A DNA stretch of 64,000 nucleotides from Nocardia jejuensis NBRC 103114 (GTDB lineage: Bacteria; Actinomycetota; Actinomycetes; Mycobacteriales; Mycobacteriaceae), in NCBI RefSeq assembly GCF_001613145.1, contig NZ_BDBU01000012.1:1-64000 (forward strand). Direction: 5' to 3'. Made by a program: the position numbers and the translations under genes. Positions 29,690 through 38,660 of the stretch are shown here, piece after piece. Numbering within the stretch: the stretch's first letter is position 1; each line of letters begins with the position of its first letter. The notes beneath the pieces were generated by a model that saw only the letters and a list, made by a program, of their open reading frames with translations, did not search any database and was not told where the DNA came from.

Positions 29690-30796
29690 CTACCGGAAGG
29701 GCACGATGTCCGCGAGTCGGCCATCGCGGACCTTGTTCACCCATTCCGGATCGGCCAGCAGCGCACGTCCGACAGCGACGAGGTCGAACTCACCGCGTTC
29801 GAATTGCTCGCGCAGCACCCGGAAGCGCTGGGACTGGGTCTCGTCGATCTGCCCGCCCTGGAAGACGCTGTCCACGCCCACCGACCCCACGGTGATCACG
29901 GGCAGTCCGGTGATCTTCTTGGTCCAGCCCGCCAGGCCGAGATCCTCCGCGTGATCGGTGAATTCGGGCTCCCAGTGCCGGCGCGTCGAGGTGTGGAAGA
30001 TGTCCACTCCGGCCTCGACCAGCGGGATCAGCAGCTCTTCGAGTTCACCGGGGGTCTCGGCGATGCGGGCGGTGTAGTCGACGCCCTTCCACTGCGAGTA
30101 GCGGTAGATGATCGGGAAGTCGGGACCGACCGCCTCCCGCACCGCCGCGACCACGCGCGCGGGGAAGGCGGCGCGGGCGCGGAGTGTGCCGCCGTGGCTG
30201 TCGTCGCGGTGATTGGTTGTGGCCCAGAAGAATTGGTCGAGCAGATAGCCGTGCGCGCCGTGCAATTCCAGGCCGTCGAAGCCCGACTCCCGGGCCAGGA
30301 TCGCCGATTCCACATACGAGGCGAGAAGCGCGTCCAGGTCGTCGTTCGTCAACGCCCGGCCCACCCGCTTTCCGGTGTGGTCGACACCCGACGGGCTCAC
30401 CGACAGCGCGTCCGGCTCGAAGCGCGGGCTCTCGCCGCGATCCACGCCGGTATGCCACAGCTGCGGCACGATGGCCGAGCCTTCGGCATGGACCGCATCG
30501 ACCACCGCCCGCCAGCCCTGCGCCGATTGCGCACCGTAGAAGCGCGGCACCTTCGGCAGCGGTCCGGCGGCCGGTCCACGCACGTACGTGCCCTCGGTGA
30601 TGATCAGCCCCGCGCCACCGGCGGCATGCGCCCGGTAATACTCGGCGTTCTCCGCGTTCGGAACTCCGTCGGGCGATTTCACCCGGGTCATGGGAGCCAT
30701 CGCGAACCTGTTCCGTACCCGCAATCCTCCCGCCTGGAACTCGGTGAAGAGCTCATCGAGCTGGATCGAGGGGTCGCCGACCGCTCCCTGTGACAT
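29690..30796 (-). CDS. NADH:flavin oxidoreductase, Old Yellow Enzyme family
   Basis: 368 residues; ATG after GGAAGGA. FMN-binding TIM barrel with family motifs NRFAMAPMTR, AGLIITEGTYV, VPQLWHTG and the substrate-site segment GLELHGAHGYLLDQFFW. Enzymes of this group reduce activated C=C bonds in enones and related compounds using NADPH or NADH. Divergent from the secretory lipase at 31057, with a palindrome in the shared control region. Confidence 0.93.
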   Translation of the reverse strand: MSQGAVGDPSIQLDELFTEFQAGGLRVRNRFAMAPMTRVKSPDGVPNAENAEYYRAHAAGGAGLIITEGTYVRGPAAGPLPKVPRFYGAQSAQGWRAVVDAVHAEGSAIVPQLWHTGVDRGESPRFEPDALSVSPSGVDHTGKRVGRALTNDDLDALLASYVESAILARESGFDGLELHGAHGYLLDQFFWATTNHRDDSHGGTLRARAAFPARVVAAVREAVGPDFPIIYRYSQWKGVDYTARIAETPGELEELLIPLVEAGVDIFHTSTRRHWEPEFTDHAEDLGLAGWTKKITGLPVITVGSVGVDSVFQGGQIDETQSQRFRVLREQFERGEFDLVAVGRALLADPEWVNKVRDGRLADIVPFR

Positions 30797-31016
30797 GCGC
30801 GTTCCTTCCGTCCTGCGACGTGATGCCGAATACCCGCAATGACAACCGCACGGCGGCGGCGGTCATTCCACCGGTTCCGGCACACCGCGCGGTATCGCCA
30901 CCTAGGCCGCCGGTCGGCCACAGTCGTTCCCCCGCAACGCAATCGAGCTGTTCCGCGGACGCGCCCACCCGGGCGCTGCTTGCGTTCGAACGCGCGGGAA
31001 TGTAACTTCTGCCACA

Positions 31017-31034
31017 TTAGACATGGACGTCTAA
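31017..31034. promoter_or_regulatory. Palindrome TTAGAC-N6-GTCTAA, probable TetR operator
   Basis: A perfect 6+6+6 inverted repeat 22 nt before the lipase ATG. Its size is typical of TetR-family sites, and a TetR gene (32549) follows the lipase directly. Confidence 0.6.
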
Positions 31035-31056
31035 GATTCGGGAGGGAACGGGAACA

Positions 31057-32463
31057 ATGGTCGATGCACGCACGCGGTGGTCCGCACTCGCGGGGAGTCT
31101 CCTACTCGGCGCGGCGGCGGTGGCCACCGCTGTTCCGGCCGCGGCCGAATCGTTCTCGGGCCCCGTCCAACCGGCCGCGCCGTTCCTGAGCACGCCCCAA
31201 CTCCCGGAATTCGACGCCTTCTACCGGCCACCGGCCGAGGTGATCGCGGCCCGACAACCCGGCGAGATCATCGCCGCCCGCGAAGTGCGCGTCGCGACCT
31301 TCTCGGCCATTCCGGTCAACGTGGACGCCTGGCAGGTGTCCTACCGATCCGACGACAGCTACGACCAGCCCATCGCCGCCGTGGCGACCGTGCTCAAACC
31401 CCGCGATCAAGTGCCGCGCGGTGCGCGCAACCTGCTCTCGTTCCAGATGGCCGAGGATTCCACCGGCCAGTACTGCGCGTCCTCGTATTCCGTTCAGCAG
31501 TGGTCGATTCCGGGGCTGCTCAGCGGCCAGGCCGTCGCGTCGATCTCGTTCATGGAAACGCAGGTCGCCCTCCAACAGGGCTGGGCCGTGGTGATTCCCG
31601 ACCATCAGGGCCCCAACGCGGCCTTCGCGCACGGACCACTGGCCGGGCGGATCACCCTCGACGGCATCCGTGCCGCGGAGAACTTCGATCAGCTCGGATT
31701 GGACGGCGCCGCAACGAAAGTCGGCATGATGGGCTATTCGGGTGGTTCGGTCCCGACCATGCACGCGGCCGAGCTCGCGCGCACCTACGCCCCCGAATTG
31801 AACATCGTGGGCGCGGCCTCCGGCGGCACCGACGCCGATCTCGGCGCCCTGGTGAATCTGGCGAACAACAACGCGGCCTCGGGCCTGATCCTGGCCGGCA
31901 TCATCGGTCTCGCTCACGAGGAACCCGAGTTCGACGCCTTCCTGCACCGGGTCGGCACTCCCCTCGCCCAGGGGCTGCTGGCCGCGAAGGACCGCATGTG
32001 CGTCACCTATCAGGCCTTGACGCTGCCGTTCATGAACATCAAGGGCCTGCTCGACACCCCCGGTGATCCGATGGACGCGCCGGAGGCCCGCTACGTGCTC
32101 GACCGCACCCGCATGGGCAAATCCACCCCGACCATGCCGGTCTACCTCTATCAGGCGAATATGGACTGGCTCGTCCCGGTCGGGCCGGTCAATGCCCTCT
32201 ACGGCACCTATTGCCAGGATCCCGACGCCCGAATCACCTACACCCGGGACAACCTGAGCGAACACCTCAGCCTGGAGGCGATCGCCCTGCCCAGCGTCAT
32301 GCTGTGGATGCGCGACCGGTTCGCCGGGGTCCCGGCATCGAACGGCTGCACCCTGAACGACGTCGGGTCCATGACGCTGGATCAGCGGACCTGGTCCGAA
32401 TGGGTGTCGATAGTGGGAGAGACCGTCGCGGGCCTGTTCGGAAAACCGCTCGGCGTGAAATAA
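31057..32463 (+). CDS. Secretory lipase (LIP family)
   Basis: 468 residues; ATG after GGAGGGAACGG. A Sec signal peptide runs to about residue 30 (AVPAAAES). The mature protein matches the Candida-lipase-like LIP family of actinobacteria: FDAFYRPPAEV, QGWAVVIPDHQGPNAAFAHG, nucleophile motif GYSGGS with Ser228, YQANMDWLVPV (Asp) and a late histidine in SEHLSLEA. Expected to hydrolyse triacylglycerols or esters outside the cell. Probably regulated by the TetR protein encoded just downstream. Confidence 0.92.
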   Translation: MVDARTRWSALAGSLLLGAAAVATAVPAAAESFSGPVQPAAPFLSTPQLPEFDAFYRPPAEVIAARQPGEIIAAREVRVATFSAIPVNVDAWQVSYRSDDSYDQPIAAVATVLKPRDQVPRGARNLLSFQMAEDSTGQYCASSYSVQQWSIPGLLSGQAVASISFMETQVALQQGWAVVIPDHQGPNAAFAHGPLAGRITLDGIRAAENFDQLGLDGAATKVGMMGYSGGSVPTMHAAELARTYAPELNIVGAASGGTDADLGALVNLANNNAASGLILAGIIGLAHEEPEFDAFLHRVGTPLAQGLLAAKDRMCVTYQALTLPFMNIKGLLDTPGDPMDAPEARYVLDRTRMGKSTPTMPVYLYQANMDWLVPVGPVNALYGTYCQDPDARITYTRDNLSEHLSLEAIALPSVMLWMRDRFAGVPASNGCTLNDVGSMTLDQRTWSEWVSIVGETVAGLFGKPLGVK

Positions 32464-32548
32464 TCGCGCGTCGCCGGGGTCTCGCGAGATGACCGGTTCG
32501 GCCCGACGGCCCGGCGGTCGCGCGGATCGTGCCCGATACTGTGAGGCC

Positions 32549-33163
32549 ATGGCGACGAGAACCTATGCCGGCCAAGCCGTGCCCGACCGGCGGGTCCAGC
32601 GGCGTCAGCAGTTTCTCGACGCGGGCGTGGAGGTATTCGGCACCTCCGGGTACGCCTCGAGCTCGATCACCGTCGTCTGCAAGTCCGCGGGCTTGGCACG
32701 GGCGCAGTACTACGAGCATTTCTCCAATCGCGAGGAACTGCTGCTCGCCGTCTACGACATGATCCAGACCGACGCCCGCGACGCGGTGGCCTCGGCGCTG
32801 CGCGAACACGCCGACGCCCCGGCCGCCACCCGCGTGGCCGTCGCGGTCACCGCGTACGCGCGATCACTGGGCAGCGACCCGCGCCGCGCGGCGATCTCGT
32901 TCGTCGAGATCATCGGCGTCAGCCCCCATGTGGAGCAGCACCGCATCGACCAGCGCACGGTCTGGGCGGAGTTCTTCGAAACGGAGCTGCGCAGGCTCGT
33001 CGGCCCGGATTTCCAACCGCCCGGCGGATATCCGGCTGCCGCAACAGGATTCATCGGCGCTCTGATCGCACTGGTGCATCAATGGAGCACCACCGACCCA
33101 CGCCCGCCGCTGAACGACGTCACCGAAGTCCTCACCAGGTTCCTGCTCGGCCTGATCTCCTGA
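32549..33163 (+). CDS. TetR-family transcriptional regulator
   Basis: 204 residues. Helix-turn-helix at about 20-65 (FGTSGYASSSITVVCKSAGL, ARAQYYEHFSNREELL), then a helical ligand-binding domain. It follows the lipase gene by 85 nt on the same strand. The TTAGAC-N6-GTCTAA palindrome before the lipase is its best candidate target. The ribosome site is weak (GTGAGG). Confidence 0.88.
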   Translation: MATRTYAGQAVPDRRVQRRQQFLDAGVEVFGTSGYASSSITVVCKSAGLARAQYYEHFSNREELLLAVYDMIQTDARDAVASALREHADAPAATRVAVAVTAYARSLGSDPRRAAISFVEIIGVSPHVEQHRIDQRTVWAEFFETELRRLVGPDFQPPGGYPAAATGFIGALIALVHQWSTTDPRPPLNDVTEVLTRFLLGLIS

Positions 33164-33311
33164 CCCGAGATCCCTTCGCCGCGGCGGTCGCGACCGCCTT
33201 CCGGTCGCGCCTGGTCCGAAATCGCTGTGCCGCTCCCGATTCCGACGCCTGGGCCGAGCCGGTGAATATCGGTGACACCGCGAATAAGGGACACGGACGG
33301 TTTCGAGTAGC

Positions 33312-33328
33312 CCGTCCCGACGGGACGG
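33312..33328. promoter_or_regulatory. 17-bp perfect palindrome CCGTCCCG-A-CGGGACGG
   Basis: Lies 26 nt before the ATG at 33354. Its half-site GTCCCG also forms the core of the XRE operator at 41739-41759, though with a different spacer. Confidence 0.4.
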
Positions 33329-33353
33329 ACGTACCAGGACTAGCGTTATTCGG

Positions 33354-33638
33354 ATGGCAAGCAAGGACATCGTGGTGACGCTGGGCGAGGACGACTGGCG
33401 CACGCTGAGCGAGGCCGCCGACGCCGCCAACATGGGCGTCGAAGCCTACGTGTCCTGGTGCGCGCGAATCTTCGCCTCGCAGGCCCGGCCCGGCGGCAGC
33501 AAGCGGACCGAGAACCTCCCACGCCTGCCCGCCGAACGCCGCACCCCCGAGGCCGATGACGAGTCCGATTCGGCCGCCTGGGCGGAGACCTTCTCCCAGC
33601 GGTTGTCACACCGGGCCGACCGCACCTCCGAAGGCTGA
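33354..33638 (+). CDS. Small hypothetical protein, possible ribbon-helix-helix fold
   Basis: 94 residues. The N-terminal 42 residues (DIVVTLGEDDWRTLSEAADA, then MGVEAYVSWCARIF) have a strand-helix-helix pattern like ribbon-helix-helix proteins. The rest is polar and acidic. No clear ribosome site, and TAGCGT lies 9 nt upstream, so the transcript could be leaderless. A palindrome just upstream would suit autoregulation. Confidence 0.6.
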   Translation: MASKDIVVTLGEDDWRTLSEAADAANMGVEAYVSWCARIFASQARPGGSKRTENLPRLPAERRTPEADDESDSAAWAETFSQRLSHRADRTSEG

Positions 33639-33887
33639 ACTCCGTTCGCCGCTACCGAAGACCGGACAACTGTCCGTCCCAGACAATTACCAAGATTTAC
33701 CCGACGTGACCTGGCCAATAGGTAGCGAACACCCGCATTCCGAACCTTCGTACATCTACAACCTGTGGCGCGAGCCACAATTGTGCTCTAGAGTGTCTGA
33801 GACGCCAAGTCGAGCAAATCGTGCGCTACCGCACCCAGCGGAGGCAGTCCCGAACCCAGCTCGACCGCACGACACAACGAGGACCCG

Positions 33888-34097
33888 ATGGACGAGCACA
33901 TCCCACTTTGCCGGCACGACGAATGTCACCTGCGCATCTGCTCCGGCCCACTCGTCCTGGACTTCCGCGCCACGGTGACTCAGGCTCGCAACTTCATTGC
34001 CGCACTGCGGAAGTGGCCATCGGCGATCCTGGCCACCATCGACGACGACCTCTCGAACGACCTACCCCTGTTCCCGTGCTCGAGCCTGTGGGACTGA
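33888..34097 (+). CDS. 69-residue hypothetical protein
   Basis: ATG preceded by GAGG. The N-terminus has three cysteines and two histidines in 20 residues (PLCRHDECHLRICSG), a possible metal site. The remainder is mixed alpha/beta (TQARNFIAALRKWP). It is not a clear member of any family I know. It stands alone between small unknown genes. Confidence 0.5.
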   Translation: MDEHIPLCRHDECHLRICSGPLVLDFRATVTQARNFIAALRKWPSAILATIDDDLSNDLPLFPCSSLWD

Positions 34098-34274
34098 CAC
34101 CGGGGCGATAGTTGGTCGGGCCACGGCCCCGCTGCCGAGTCGGTGCCAGGCCCGTGACGATGTACGGCCCTTTCCCACAGCTCGGCCACGGCGAGCAGGC
34201 CCACTGATAGCGATCCGGTACATATCTGTGGCAAATTCCGTGGGATACCGAGATCTGATGGGATTGTTGGAGGT

Positions 34275-34790
34275 ATGGACTCCGATGCCGTCGCGGCGAT
34301 CAGCCGGCTGAAGTTCCGATACCTGCGCGCCCTGGACACCAAGGCGTGGGAGGAGTTCGCCGACACCATGATCCCGGAGGCCACCGCCACCTACAGCGAG
34401 TACCTGCAGTTCGAGTCCCGGGACGCGTTCCTGGCCTTCATGCGCAACACCCTGGGACCGCACGTCATCACCGAACACCGCTGTGACCACCCCGAGATCG
34501 ATATCGACGGGCCGCGCGCGAAGGGCACCTGGTACCTGGCCGATACCGTTCTGATCCCCGGTCACAACATGCTGCTGCGGGGCGCGGCCTTCTACACCGA
34601 CGAGTACGTGCTGTGCGACGACGGCAAATGGCGGATCGCGCACACCGGGTACGAGCGCACCTACGAGGTGGTGCTCTCACTCTCGGACCTACCGAGCCTG
34701 CGCCTGACCTCGAGCCGCTGGGGTTTGATCGCGCGCGATCCCGCCGACGCCCCGCGCACAGATCCCGAAGCCTCCGGGACGATGGGCTGA
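34275..34790 (+). CDS. SnoaL/NTF2-like protein
   Basis: 171 residues. The cone-shaped NTF2 fold pattern is clear: a first helix with ISRLKFRYLRALDTKAWEEF, FADTMIPEATATYSE, EHRCDHPEIDIDGPRAKGTW and a final strand pair with DDGKWRIAHTGYERTYE. Members act as small cyclases, isomerases or binding proteins for polyketides, sterols and related compounds. GGAGGT is only 1 nt from the ATG, so the exact start or initiation mode is uncertain. Convergent with the B12 importer operon. Confidence 0.82.
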   Translation: MDSDAVAAISRLKFRYLRALDTKAWEEFADTMIPEATATYSEYLQFESRDAFLAFMRNTLGPHVITEHRCDHPEIDIDGPRAKGTWYLADTVLIPGHNMLLRGAAFYTDEYVLCDDGKWRIAHTGYERTYEVVLSLSDLPSLRLTSSRWGLIARDPADAPRTDPEASGTMG

Positions 34791-34796
34791 ACCCGC

Positions 34797-35558
34797 CTAA
34801 TCCCGCAAAAACCGCACCGAGGTCGTGCCCTCGTCGGTCACCCCCACCCGGCAGCGCACGTGATAGACCTCGGCGATCAGTTCCTCGGTGAGCACCTGCG
34901 CGGGCGCTCCGGTCGCCACCACGCGCCCCTGATCCAGCACCACCAGCACATCACAGAACATGGCCGCCAGATTCAGATCGTGCAGCGCCAGCACCGCGGT
35001 AACCGGCAGCGTACGAACCAGCGTCAAGATCTCGAGCTGATGCGCGATATCGAGATGATTGGTCGGCTCGTCCAGCAGCAGCTCCTGCGGCTCCTGCGCC
35101 AGCGCGCCGGCGATCAGCGATCGCTGTCGTTCGCCACCGGAGAGCGTGTGCCACCGCTGAGTTGCCTTGTGCGCCAGGCCCGCCGCGTCCAGCGCCCGGC
35201 CGATCGCCGCGGAATCGGCGGCCGCGTCACCGCCGAACACCCCACGGTAGGGGATGCGACCCAGGCTCACCACGTCGAAGACCGTGAGGTCGAGGTCGGT
35301 GTCGGCGTGCTGACCGACCAGCGCGATGCGGCGCGCGAGACGTCTGCGCGCGATCGTGTGAATGTCGTTGTCGCCGAGAAGAACCCGTCCGGAGTCCGGG
35401 CGGTCGAGACCGGCCATCAGCCGCAGCAGCGAGGACTTTCCCGAACCGTTCGGTCCCAGCAGTCCGACGGTGTCACCGGGTTTCGGATCCAGGGTCACAC
35501 CGTCGAGCACCAGCCGACCGGACCGCGTCCACGAGAGGTCGAGTGCGCGCAGTGTCAT
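34797..35558 (-). CDS. btuD: Cobalamin-type ABC importer, ATP-binding protein
   Basis: 253 residues with Walker A GPNGSGKSS, signature LSGGERQR, Walker B LLLDEP and the H-loop LALHDL. It belongs to the FecCD/BtuCD-associated ATPase group, whose members serve siderophores, haem or corrinoids. Its ATG overlaps the permease stop (ATGA), so it is the last of a coupled three-gene operon. The cobalamin riboswitch upstream of the first gene indicates a corrinoid or cobalt-related substrate. The symbol reflects that inference. Confidence 0.87.
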   Translation of the reverse strand: MTLRALDLSWTRSGRLVLDGVTLDPKPGDTVGLLGPNGSGKSSLLRLMAGLDRPDSGRVLLGDNDIHTIARRRLARRIALVGQHADTDLDLTVFDVVSLGRIPYRGVFGGDAAADSAAIGRALDAAGLAHKATQRWHTLSGGERQRSLIAGALAQEPQELLLDEPTNHLDIAHQLEILTLVRTLPVTAVLALHDLNLAAMFCDVLVVLDQGRVVATGAPAQVLTEELIAEVYHVRCRVGVTDEGTTSVRFLRD

Positions 35559-36577
35559 GCCGGCTGCTTCCGGCGGCGCGCCAGCAGAATGGCGAACGCG
35601 GGTACGCCCAGCAGCGCGGTGACCACTCCGACCGGGACCTCCCTGGCGCCGAAGGCGCTGCGCGCAACGGTATCGGCCCAGACCATGAAGACCGCGCCGA
35701 TCAGGACCGTCACCGGCAGCAGCCGGGTATGCCTGGGCCCCACCAGGAATCGCGCGACGTGCGGCAGCACCAGGCCGACGAATCCGATCGCTCCGGCCGC
35801 GCTCACCAATGCCGCGGTGATCAGGGCGGTCACCAGTAGCAGCAGGATCCGGGTGCGGCCGACCGCGACTCCGAGCGTGGCGGCGGCGTCGGGGCCGAAG
35901 GCGAACGCGTCCAATGTCGAGGCGTACCAGAGGCAGATCAGGCAACCGATGCCGAACACGCTCGCTCCGATCGCGACATCGGTCCAGGTGGCGCCCGCAA
36001 GCGAACCCAGCAGCCAGAACAGCACACCGCGCGTCTGCTCGGCATCCGCGGACCACAGGACGATCAGCGAGGTCAGCGCCGAGAACAGTTGCGTACACGC
36101 CACACCGGCGAGGATCACCCGATCCGGGGTGCCGCCCGCGCCGTAGGCCAGCGCGAGCATCAGCGCGAACGAGAGCACCGCGCCGAGGAACGCGCCGCCC
36201 GACAGCGACAGCACTCCGGCGCCCACTCCGAGCACCGCCACCGATACCGCACCGGTGGAGGCGCCGGAGGACACACCGAGCACGAACGGATCCGCCAGCG
36301 GATTGCGCAGCAGCGATTGCAGGATCGCCCCGCACAGCGACAGCCCGGCACCGCAGATCGCCGCCAGCAGGGCGCGAGGCAGGCGCAGCTGCCACACGAT
36401 GCCGTCGGCCAGGCGACCGGCCGAGGATCGACCGAGACCCAGGTGCTGCCCGATCACGCTGTAGACCTCGCCCAGCGACAGGTTCGCCGGACCGATCGAG
36501 ATCGTGACAGCGATCGAAAAGCACAGCAGCACAGCGCTGCACAGGCAGATCACGACCGCACGGCGTGAGCGCGTCAA
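35555..36577 (-). CDS. btuC: Cobalamin-type ABC importer, permease (FecCD/BtuC family)
   Basis: 340 residues, around ten membrane helices. Family landmarks: QLRLPRALLAAICGAGLSLC, GAILQSLLRNPLADPFVLGV, SSGASTGA, and GAIGFVGLVLPHVARFLVGP, the coupling region that contacts the ATPase. Translation would begin at a TTG overlapping the stop of the binding-protein gene (TTGA), implying coupling. Substrate assigned from the operon's riboswitch. Confidence 0.87.
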   Translation of the reverse strand: MTRSRRAVVICLCSAVLLCFSIAVTISIGPANLSLGEVYSVIGQHLGLGRSSAGRLADGIVWQLRLPRALLAAICGAGLSLCGAILQSLLRNPLADPFVLGVSSGASTGAVSVAVLGVGAGVLSLSGGAFLGAVLSFALMLALAYGAGGTPDRVILAGVACTQLFSALTSLIVLWSADAEQTRGVLFWLLGSLAGATWTDVAIGASVFGIGCLICLWYASTLDAFAFGPDAAATLGVAVGRTRILLLLVTALITAALVSAAGAIGFVGLVLPHVARFLVGPRHTRLLPVTVLIGAVFMVWADTVARSAFGAREVPVGVVTALLGVPAFAILLARRRKQPA

Positions 36578-37659
36578 CGCGCCGAGGCCAGTCCGGTCGC
36601 CAGCTTCTCGATGGCGTCGATCTCGCGGATGCCAGGATCGAGTTCCGATCCGGTCATGACGACATAGCGCTTGTCGCGCACCGCCCGCATCTGGTTGGTC
36701 GCCGGATTCGATTCCAGGAACTGGATTTTCGTGGTGAGCGCGTCTCCGTCGATGCGCTTGCGGCTCAGGTCGGCCAGCACCAGGACATCGGGGTCACTCG
36801 CGACCACCGCCTCCCAGCTGATCTCGGGCCAGTCTTCACGCTGACCGGCGAAGACATTGCGCGCGCCGACCTGTGTGGCGTACATGCCCGGGGCAGAACA
36901 GCATCCGGCCAGGTACGGGGTCTTGATACCCGAGAACCAGAAGGCCACGGTCGGCGCGGAACCCGTGGCGGGCGTCTCGGCGGTCGCGGCCCGCACCCGG
37001 CCTCGCAGCCGGTCGACCAGCTGCGCGCCGCGATCCTGGACGTCGAAGATCCGCGCCAGGTCGGTGATCTCCTGGAACAGCGCGTCGACCTCCAGCGGTG
37101 CTGTGCGCGTGACGGTTTCACCCTCGACCCGCGCGCCGGTGCATACCGACGGGGACTGGTAGGTCGCGATGCCCAGCTGGGCGAAGCGGCTGCGCTCGGC
37201 GACGACGGCGGGGGTGAAGGTGTGCGCGCTGGCCGAGGTCACGATATCGGGCCGGGTACCGAGCACCGCTTCCAGCGACGGGTCGTTGTCCGCCAGCCGG
37301 GGCACCTTGGCATTGTCGGCCGCGAGATTCGGCAGCACCGGGTCGAACCACGTCGAGGTGCCGACCATGCGATCGGCCAGACCCAGCGACAGCAGGATCT
37401 CGGTGGAGGCTTGATACAGCGAGACCGCCCGGGTGGGCGCCCGATCGAAGGTGACCTCGACGCCACAGTTGTCGAGCGTGAGGGGGTAGCTGGTGCGGCC
37501 CGGGCGATCCGATGCGCCCGCGTCGGCGGCGTTCGCGTCCTCGGCCGAGTTTCCGCAGGCGGCGAGCCCGGCGACCAGGCAAGTGACCAAGCCCAGCGCC
37601 GACAGCACCCGAATCGATCGTATCGTTTTCGCGGCGGACAGCGGAACAGACGTGGCCAT
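36574..37659 (-). CDS. btuF: Cobalamin-type ABC importer, substrate-binding lipoprotein
   Basis: 361 residues. A lipoprotein signal ends VAGLAAC, so Cys35 is lipidated. The mature part is a class III periplasmic-binding fold: CGVEVTFDRAPTRAVSL, STEILLSLGLADRMVGTS, SLEAVLGTRPDIV, and PEISWEAVVASDPDVLVLAD. Sequence alone would suggest a ferric siderophore protein; a cobalamin riboswitch in the leader argues for a corrinoid. First gene of the BtuFCD-like operon. Confidence 0.85.
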   Translation of the reverse strand: MATSVPLSAAKTIRSIRVLSALGLVTCLVAGLAACGNSAEDANAADAGASDRPGRTSYPLTLDNCGVEVTFDRAPTRAVSLYQASTEILLSLGLADRMVGTSTWFDPVLPNLAADNAKVPRLADNDPSLEAVLGTRPDIVTSASAHTFTPAVVAERSRFAQLGIATYQSPSVCTGARVEGETVTRTAPLEVDALFQEITDLARIFDVQDRGAQLVDRLRGRVRAATAETPATGSAPTVAFWFSGIKTPYLAGCCSAPGMYATQVGARNVFAGQREDWPEISWEAVVASDPDVLVLADLSRKRIDGDALTTKIQFLESNPATNQMRAVRDKRYVVMTGSELDPGIREIDAIEKLATGLASAR

Positions 37660-37714
37660 GGGACTCTCCTGGACCCTCGAGGGGATTGCGCGTCCCCGAT
37701 CGTGTGGTGGTGCG

Positions 37715-37850
37715 CGAGGGTCCGAGTGTCTGACTCACACCGTCCGGGGTCGGACGAGGCTCACAGTGGCGCGACCGTTCTGGATTCTCACCAGATTCCT
37801 CGAATCTTCGCGGATCACACGATACGAAGGCCGGAACGCACGGCGATCAC
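37715..37850 (-). promoter_or_regulatory. Cobalamin (B12) riboswitch
   Basis: Read on the minus strand, the leader holds the conserved cobalamin-riboswitch core: GAGGAATCTGGTGAGAATCC, then CGGTCGCGCCACTGTGA, and the B12-box-like GAGTCAGACACTCGG (37722-37736 on the + strand). Order and spacing fit the class I/II element common in actinobacteria. The btuF ATG is about 60 nt further downstream, close enough for control of translation or termination. Boundaries are approximate. Confidence 0.88.
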
Positions 37851-37885
37851 CGGTCCCCGGGTGGGGGCGGTGACTACGGGAGAAC

Positions 37886-38515
37886 TCATCCTCGGCGTGC
37901 GGTGCCGACGACCAGGGGCACGATGGTCGGCATCCAGGTCGGCATGCGCGTGTGCTCGATGTCCTCGATGTGGAAATCGGTGGTGCCGAGCAGGGATTCG
38001 AAATCGCGGTTGGCATGGCAGCCGTCGGCGAGGCGACGTTGCATCGGGGTGAGCAGGTCCTGGAAGGTGGCGCGGACCCCGGTGCCACGAACATGCTCGT
38101 GGAACAGGAACACTCCCCCGGGCCGCAGGACGCGATGCACCTCGCTCAGGGCCTGGGCCGGGTCGCGCACCGAGCAGAACACCAGGGACGCGGTGACGGT
38201 GTCGAAGCTGGCGTCGGGGAAGTCGAGGTGGTGGGCGTCGCCGTCGACGATCGTGACGGGGGCGGCGGGGGTGTCGGTTCGCGCCGCCAGCCGCGCGCGC
38301 AGTGCGGGATTCGGTTCCAGGAGAACAAGCTCGTCCAGTTCATCGGGATAGTGCGGGACGGAAAGGCCGTTGCCGGCGCCGATTTCGAGGGTGCGGCCGT
38401 GTGCGAGGGCAAGCTGGGCGCCGCGCACGTCGGCCTGTCCGGCCCGCTCCACGCGGGCCATGAAGGACGGATACCAGCTGGCGAAGAAGCGTTCGCCGAA
38501 GGTTACGGTGGTCAT
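37886..38515 (-). CDS. Class I SAM-dependent methyltransferase
   Basis: 209 residues. Motif I is LEIGAGNGLSVPHYP near residue 44, followed by LLEPNPALRARLA, GDAHHLDFPDASFDTV and LRPGGVFLFHEHV, the order of the UbiE/Methyltransf_11 group. Substrate unknown. The ribosome site is poor, and an upstream in-frame ATG (38569) is possible. It is divergent from the hydrolase-LuxR gene and stops 36 nt before the riboswitch on the same strand. Confidence 0.87.
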   Translation of the reverse strand: MTTVTFGERFFASWYPSFMARVERAGQADVRGAQLALAHGRTLEIGAGNGLSVPHYPDELDELVLLEPNPALRARLAARTDTPAAPVTIVDGDAHHLDFPDASFDTVTASLVFCSVRDPAQALSEVHRVLRPGGVFLFHEHVRGTGVRATFQDLLTPMQRRLADGCHANRDFESLLGTTDFHIEDIEHTRMPTWMPTIVPLVVGTARRG

Positions 38516-38660
38516 GGTCGTCGAGTCTGACGCGTGAGGCACGGGCGCGTCGTGGCCGATTCCGGCCATGTTCGATGGCCCGAACGGGTGATGCGCGAAC
38601 GGTGCTCCGTGCGATTTGCTCATGGGGAAAGGTCACGAACGGCACGTGAGAGGTGGCACC

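Noticed and set aside
34797..36542. 581-aa frame joining the ABC ATPase to an Arg-rich N-terminus
   Set aside because: The first 328 codons overlap the real permease gene in another frame; the ATPase starts at 35558 in an ATGA overlap.
34797..37659. Iron-siderophore import as the main annotation
   Set aside because: Protein similarity allows it, but the cobalamin riboswitch in the leader favours corrinoid uptake.
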